Of a stretch of DNA of 64,000 nt, positions 58,261-64,000 are shown in pieces. Position 1 is the first letter of the stretch, and every line of letters starts with the position of its first letter. Under the pieces are notes generated by a model. It searched no databases. It had not been told where the DNA came from and was given only the letters and a program-made list of their open reading frames with translations. This DNA comes from Inia geoffrensis (lineage: Eukaryota > Chordata > Mammalia > Artiodactyla > Iniidae): positions 19,223,501 through 19,287,500 of the forward strand of contig CM070910.1 in assembly GCA_036417435.1 (NCBI GenBank), read 5' to 3'. The position numbers and the translations under genes were made by a program.

Positions 58261-58565
58261 TGTTATGGATTGAATTGTGTCCTTCGAAAAGATATGAAGT
58301 CCTAATCCCTCCTACCTGTGAATGTGGTCTTATTTGGAAATAAGGTCTTTGCAGATATAATCAAGTTAAAAAAAACAGTCATTAAAGTGGGGTATAATCT
58401 AACGTGACTGGTGTCCTTAACCTGCAGTTTTCAGAGGGAGCATGGCCCTACCAATACCAAGATTTAGAACTTCTAGCCTCCAGAACTGTAAGACAATAAA
58501 TTTCTGTGGTTTTAAGCCACTATGTGTGGGGTATTTTGTTATAGCAGCCACAGGACACTAATACA
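58261..58565 (+). mobile_element. Solo LTR (ERVL-MaLR type) inserted in L2
   Basis: Begins TG ('tgttatggattgaattgtgt') and ends CA ('actaataca'). It has 'gaatgtggtcttatttggaa', 'cttctagcctccagaactgt' and 'aagacaataaatttctgtgg' (the LTR poly-A signal AATAAA at about 58495). Flanking 5-bp repeats ttcat (58256-58260) and ctcat (58566-58570) differ at one base. No internal retroviral genes are present. About 305 bp, non-coding. Confidence 0.75.
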
Positions 58566-58856
58566 CTCATCTCTAATTTTTTGTATGGATATTACCTTCT
58601 CAGTGCAACCTATCTTGCCCACTTTATTTAAGACCTAGCCCACTCTGGTTCTCTGCATCATCATAACACTGCCCTATAGTTTCAAAGCACTTAGCTTTAT
58701 TATATAATTTAGTTATTTATCATTTTTATTGTATTTTCCCAGTAGGATAGCAGCTCTCTGAGGACAGATTATTTTGTTCACTGATGTATTCCCAGGACCT
58801 AGCACAGTGCCTGGCACAGAGAAGGTAATCAATGAATATTTGCTAAATAAATGAGG
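58566..58856 (+). mobile_element. L2 3' end, part 2
   Basis: Resumes with 'accttctcagtgcaacctat' and 'actttatttaagacctagcc', and ends 'cctagcacagtgcctggcac' and 'aatatttgctaaataaatga', the normal L2 terminus. Confidence 0.8.
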
Positions 58857-60629
58857 AGAAATAGTTGTGCTTCCTTCATTTTAGGGTCTGACACTGGGCT
58901 TTTTCACAATGAATGTTCTATGGGATTGCTTTGTTAATCAAGGCAACAGTATATTATTTTTTCTGGAGTGTTTCAAATATCTCCTTGTTATTTGCGAAGG
59001 ATTAACATCTAACATTTCTTCCATACAGAACACTATCAGGAACCAGTCAAAGCACTGAGATATATGGAATCCAATTTGAGGAAATATAATCATGTAGTTT
59101 TATAATATATGAACTCTGGAAAAATAGATCCTTATTTAAATGATAAAATGGAAAATTATGTAGAGGAGACATAGGAAGAAAAGCAAATTATAGTTTCTAT
59201 AAATTAAAATGCTCTTACTTGGCAGCATAACTTTTTTCCCTAAGCTGCCACAGCCTGTGATTATGTATAATTTTGGCAGGTATTTTGGATTTCTCTATTT
59301 GTCACAGAACCAAGGTTTAATGTTATTAAACTGTTATGTGAAAGTAAATAGGCATTTTCTGTGGAATATTTGCTAGATTTATTACTCTGAACTATTCAAT
59401 AAAACATTGTTGCTACTTCTAAAAGAGAGAAGCCCAAGTAATCACAGCCAAAAACAAAAGGAGCCAAAGCAAATTAAGAATAAGTCTCGTTGGGCAATAT
59501 TGCTTTGAACCCAATACCTAAAAACAAACAACAATATACTAATGAAGAAACCTGCCAGGAAATGGCTAACTGTACTCAGGCCAAAGGTGAACACAGCCAT
59601 AGGCACAGGAGAAATGGTCACGAAATATCCCACGAATGACTGGTTCATTCATTAAAAGACGTCCAGGTCTCTGGGTGGAGTTTAATCCAGGCAGACTAGT
59701 GGCCCTGAATTCAAGGGAATCCTGATAACCCTTCACATTCTCAGGCATGGTGAGGGCTGAGAGGTAAGTGAGCACAGTAGCCACATATTGGGGGCCCCAT
59801 TACTCACTTCTTATACTCCACCAAGCATAAATCAGGTAACTAGAAAGGTACCAAACAAAAACTCAGAAATGGGGCACCTCTCGCCTTTAGAAAGTAAAGG
59901 TTGCGGGGTCTTGTCACTCCCACTACAACCCCACTCTAGAGAAGATAAGAAGGGACACAAGATGATCTGGGCATGACCCCTCTCACCCAACCCATCTTCA
60001 GCATCTATGCTCTTTCAAGATAATGACCTCCTAGGTAAAGTAGAATTTTCATCTTTTTATCTCAGCACCTCTTTCAAGCTTCAAAGGATAGCTGCTCCCA
60101 AAATCTAGTATTCCTGTAATGATGAAACATCCATACAATCCTTAATCTTGGTGATTTTTACAGAATTTAATTCATAGATTACATTAGTCATCAACTTTTC
60201 AGGACTAAATAATATCAATATTTCTACTCATTCTGTATATATATATGTCTCTATATACACTTGATTGTCTGCACGACCAGTTATTTTTGCGATCCACATG
60301 TGTTTATTTTTTTCTCAAAATTCAGTGCTAGAATTTTATCTTTCCAGGTGCATATACACAAGGTTTTGCTCAGCTGTAACTGTTTTTCCCAGTGCCTTTC
60401 TAGATGATGTTTAATATTCTTATGGCCATTTAAAATTATTATTGATGATACTTGTAAGGCTTTTCAGGTGCTTTTCCCCCCATCATTTCTAGTTTTGTGG
60501 ACAAGAACCTACAATGATTCCTAGATTTCCTTTTAGCTCACATTTGATAGTTTATAGCCTATAATTTTATAATAATTTCTCACATTTTATTATCCTTTAT
60601 AGTGTATTTATATTGGCTGTGCCCTTTGA
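58857..60629. other. Unassigned sequence, about 1.8 kb
   Basis: No supported gene or repeat. Two overlapping minus-strand frames (59442-59648, 59566-59784) are short, one of them hydrophobic, with no domain I recognise. Confidence 0.4.
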
Positions 60630-60780
60630 TTCTGTTATACAAATAAGCCAAGTATTAGCCCCAAGTACGAATGAAAAGTAAAGTTTAACAAATTGCCCAT
60701 CATATAGCTAATAAGTGGTGGAGCCTTTGACCCTTATCCTAGTTCCACATTTTACTACAGCACATCGTATTCAAAAGTGC
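60630..60780 (+). mobile_element. MIR SINE, 3' half
   Basis: 'aaagtttaacaaattgccca', 'atatagctaataagtggtgg' and 'agcctttgacccttatccta' follow MIR (ttaagtaacttgccca, cagctagtaagtggcagagc). Confidence 0.55.
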
Positions 60781-61214
60781 AAGCCTCTCCTTTTAAGAAA
60801 GAATACTTTAAAATGTTATCGTCTAAACCTCTATAACATTCTAACCCACACTAAAAATGTTTTGACTTCTTAAGCTTTGGTGCAAGCTACCCACTTCTAG
60901 CCACCAAAGTTAACAAACTCAACATAGAGTTTGGCACGTAATCAGTTAATCTTCTCCCTTACAGATCCATCAATTTCTCCCCAGTCCCTCCAATCACAGT
61001 AATAAATATCCCTAGTCCTAATAAGCACACTTGAGATATGTAAGTATAATTATTGATAATATGTAATTGTATTTACTCTATAGCTATTTTACTAACCTAT
61101 AATATTAATCTCAATGAGGGACAGAGTATTAGGTGGGAGAGTTAGAGGAGTATTACCTAAGAGAGCAAGCATTTGGACCTACATATTCAGGTGGCCACTG
61201 AGACACCTTCATTG
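60781..61214. other. Unassigned sequence
   Basis: No supported feature. Confidence 0.4.
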
Positions 61215-61345
61215 CACATTTTCATTGTACATCCCCACCAGACTGCAAGTTGCTTGACAGCAGGTAGCATTCCTTATTCATCTTTGTATGCCAGGAGCCT
61301 AGCATATGATCCAGCATATCATAAAAACTAAATGAATGCTCACTG
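61215..61345 (+). mobile_element. L2 3' end fragment
   Basis: 'accagactgcaagttgcttg', 'ccttattcatctttgtatgc' and 'ggagcctagcatatgatcca' fit the L2 end (gactgtaagctccttgagggcaggg, cttattcatctttgtatccccag). Confidence 0.6.
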
Positions 61346-62149
61346 GTGAATATATCAAGTGTGTTCAGAAATTTATAAAGAGTTTTTGCTTTTGTCATCA
61401 ATTCCTCCTTCAATCCCTTAACATTGCCTTTTGCTTTAGAATTAATTTTCTTTCATCCACAAGATTTTTTCCTTTCTCTATCTGGCACAAATTAGCGACT
61501 CCCATGTTTCAACACGGATTATGTATGATATGTATCTGATAGCTATATATGCTGTCTGACCTCAGAATTAGTACCAATTCAATTTTTTTCAGGATCAAAA
61601 AAAATCCACTCTAAGTTCTATTTATTCATTTTCTTTGATTTTGATATAGACCCTTGCTTAAAATTTTTGAAAGTAAAAATGAATACTATCCATTGGTTCT
61701 GGCTTTTCACATCAATCACTAGATGTTTTATGAGCATTTGGTATGGTCCTGGCACTGTGCAGGATATTACAGAATAATGCAAAAGAGGAGAAAGGGATAT
61801 CACAACATTGCTGTGCAGATTTTATCCTGATATTTTGCAGAAAATATCAGGATATGTCACTGTTCAGACTCCTGAATAGGGGAGGCTGGGAAGGGGATTT
61901 AGGAGAGGAGGAAAGCAAAAGAAAAGAAATATCTCCTAATGAACAGCAGGGCTCAGGATATACTCTTGTCCAGTGGGAATATGCAACATGTGCAGATAAT
62001 CAACCAAGAGCCACACTACCCCTCCCTCACATATATCAGTCACATTCTATGTTGAACAAAAGGTAGAATGATTTTGAAAAGGTTGAGAAAGATTGGTTTA
62101 ATATATGTCATCATTTCCTCTTCATTAAATACTAGTGTCATGGATGTTG
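61346..62149. other. Unassigned sequence
   Basis: A small MIR/L2-like block 'tttggtatggtcctggcact' lies near 61738. Otherwise nothing supported. Confidence 0.4.
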
Positions 62150-62560
62150 CATTGTACTGCCAAGATCCTGTCTTTAGCAATGGCGGATTTATTCCTCAAC
62201 TACTGAGACAGCTCTCAGCTGTCAACCTTTTTCCAGAATTGCCTCCACTGAAAGATTTCCCTTACCCAAGGTCAATGTCAAGGGCAGCCTGCAACCAATG
62301 ATAATGCAGAGGTATGAATGCCAAGGCCCTGTGCTAAGTGAACACACCTCCCATGGGTACAATATTCCACTTGCAGAGCTCCCTGTCCTGTGTTGACCAA
62401 GGCTTTGATGTTACTGCACCACATCCCTCTACCCAACCCTGTTTCCTTCCTTCACGTTCCCTCATAGATGTGGATCTCTATAGCATTCCTAATAAGCTTT
62501 CCCGCAGGCTAATCTCTGTCTCAAAGTCTGCTTCCTGGGGACCTGACATGAGAGAACAGA
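62150..62560 (-). mobile_element. Unnamed ancient interspersed repeat, copy 2, minus strand
   Basis: The complement of 'gcaggctaatctctgtctca' and 'aagtctgcttcctggggacc' (62505-62543) matches the start of the repeat at 22873. The remaining 350 bp is assigned loosely. Family not named. Confidence 0.4.
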
Positions 62561-63540
62561 AAAAAAAAAAAAAACAGATCTTAATAATGCTTCATTCCTC
62601 TTAAAGAGACCACACTACCTTTTCCAAAAAGTCTTGTTTTTTAAGCCCAAATGATTTTAGAAAAAATATGATTATAGAGCAAAACTCCAGAATGCCTAAG
62701 AGAATGAAGATCTGTGGCAGTATTAAGCATGAAGTCATGTGGCATCCATACTTTTGTATGACATGAGATCCATTTCTAGGTAGACTTCTATTTGAAATTT
62801 CTTCTTCCAGAAAATAAACAGAGTAAAAATCCCTTCCTTCTGCCACAGAGTAAAACATGGTGACAGTGGGTAACAGTCCAGGGCAGTGCTAAAGCACCAC
62901 AGCAAAGAGAAGAACTAAGATGGAAGTTATCTAACAGAAGTATATTAGAAGTAATTCCCTTTAAAAACAATAGAGAAAGACTCTGTACTTAAAGTGACCT
63001 TTGAATAATAATCACATGGACAGAGCCCAAGAATTTCCCATCAATGTTATAATAACCTGGATGCAAAACTCAGACCAGGATGAGCAAGAACAGCATGAAC
63101 AAAGAGAATGACTCACAAATTTGGAAGAAAAATCCAGAAACACCAAAAAGCAAAGTGATTCCTCCAGCCCCATAAAGTTAAATATTTCAATAGTTCCTTA
63201 GTGAATTAAATTAGACGTTTATATCAAACCTTGCCTTATAGTACTTATAATTGCTTCATATAATTATGTTTCGCTTAAGTGTTGATAGTTTTCATTATGT
63301 GGTGTAAGTTTAGTCATTTTCAACTAATATTTATGTTATAAGGTCTCAGGCTAATATCTTTCCTGATAATCATTTACAGAGACATTTGAACCAAGTGGAT
63401 TCGTAGATGACTAATAAGGTCAGGGCTCTGCTGCCAAGCATTGACAAATAGGTTTAGCAGCATTTCTTATGGGAGGGATGTCAGAACAAAGTTTAAGTCT
63501 GGTTTGGTACCTCTTACTTTTACACCTTAAAAGTATTTTA
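62561..63540. other. Unassigned sequence
   Basis: A short A14 run lies near 62561. No gene, RNA or named repeat supported. Confidence 0.4.
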
Positions 63541-63748
63541 GGGCTTCCCTGGTGGTGCAGTGGTTGACAGTCCGCCTGCTGATGCAGGGGACACGGGTTC
63601 GTGCCCCGGTCTGGGAAGATCCCACATGCCGCGGAGCGGCTGGGCCCGTGAGCCATGGCCGCTGAGCCTGCGCATCCGGAGCCTGTGCTCTGCAACGGGA
63701 GAGGCCACAACAGTGAGAGGCCCGTGTACCGCCAAAAAAAAAAAAAAA
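63541..63748 (+). mobile_element. CHR-2-type tRNA-Glu SINE
   Basis: Complete CHR-2 with A-box 'tggtgcagtgg' (63553-63563), B-box-like 'ggttcgtgccc' (63596-63606) and a pure A tail. TSD 'aaaagtatttta' at 63529-63540 and 63749-63760, perfect if the A-tail junction is drawn there. The head could bind TFIIIC, but the element has no tRNA function. Confidence 0.96.
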
Positions 63749-63760
63749 AAAAGTATTTTA

Positions 63761-64000
63761 ACATACATTCTAGTAATTTACCTGGTATGATAGCAAAATT
63801 TGCTACTGCTCTATAAATCTCATATCCCCTGGGGAACCCTCCTTTTTCTGTAGTTGCCAGACTAGAAATCAGGCACCTAAACCACATGGGAGACAGAGAG
63901 GGCATGATTCCAAAGGAAATGCAAAAATGCTTTGGATGCCAGACAAGATTAAAATCTTGGCACTTCTGCTTACAAGTTAGTGGCCTTCACCATATCTTTT
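63761..64000. other. Unassigned, possible MIR start at the window edge
   Basis: The last 45 bases ('acttctgcttacaagttagt', 'ggccttcaccatatc') could be the start of a minus-strand MIR cut by the window end. Confidence 0.3.

Noticed and set aside
59442..59784. Overlapping minus-strand frames, one hydrophobic like a membrane protein
   Set aside because: Too short, no family recognised, and the hydrophobicity follows from T-rich codons.
63541..63620. A functional tRNA gene from A- and B-box matches
   Set aside because: The boxes belong to the tRNA-Glu-derived head of a CHR-2 SINE with an A tail and TSD; no complete cloverleaf or anticodon arm is intact.
1..64000. CRISPR arrays, operons or other prokaryotic features
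   Set aside because: The sequence is plainly mammalian nuclear DNA; the regular repeats seen are microsatellites, SINEs and LINEs.

Overview
This is a mammalian nuclear DNA window, almost certainly from a cetacean (whale or dolphin). The best species evidence is six copies of the long CHR-2-type tRNA-Glu SINE (starts near 17385, 25274, 38495, 47835, 55605 and 63541), one short CHR-1-type copy (4702-4817, minus) and a CHR head fragment (21618-21650, minus). This superfamily belongs to cetaceans, hippos and ruminants. No ruminant BovB or Bov-A element was recognised. The L1 elements are of the cetartiodactyl type. No host protein-coding gene, rRNA, functional tRNA or CRISPR could be supported. 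The window reads as AT-rich intergenic or deep intronic DNA made of layered retrotransposons.

Layout. 0-3.8 kb: mostly unassigned AT-rich DNA with a MIR, an old L1 3' end and a GGAA-rich tract. 3.8-7.9 kb: decayed old L1 with a CHR-1 SINE and a minus-strand L1 3' fragment inserted later, each with its own target-site duplication (TSD). 8.16-15.33 kb: a full-length L1 with a CpG-rich 5' UTR, ORF1, ORF2 and 3' UTR between perfect 16-bp TSDs; both ORFs are dead. 15.3-27.4 kb: MIR, L2 and old L1 fossils with two CHR-2 SINEs. 27.8-33.0 kb: a second, 5'-truncated and more decayed L1 of a different ORF1 lineage. 33-41.6 kb: L2, MIR and CR1/L3-like fossils, a CHR-2 SINE and long unassigned tracts. 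41.6-46.4 kb: two old L1 copies, one split by an older-type repeat and one carrying what looks like a processed 3'-UTR retrocopy. 47.6-52.9 kb: a 62-bp tandem duplication beside a CHR-2 SINE, L2 pieces, an L1 3' stub and an L1 with a twin-priming-type 5' inversion. 53-64 kb: mainly unassigned sequence, an L2 split by an LTR, and two CHR-2 SINEs.

The only genes with recognisable function are L1 ORF1 (RNA-binding coiled-coil protein) and ORF2 (endonuclease plus reverse transcriptase). When intact, these act together to copy L1 RNA, and act in trans on SINE and mRNA, at TTTT/AA-like targets. That machinery explains the poly-A tails and TSDs seen here. I found no previously undescribed system. 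The most unusual items are the candidate retrocopy at 45.36-45.65 kb, the inverted L1 at 51.3-52.6 kb, and the exact 62-bp tandem duplication at 47.69-47.82 kb. Family names for old repeats come from remembered consensus patterns, not a database search, and their boundaries are approximate.
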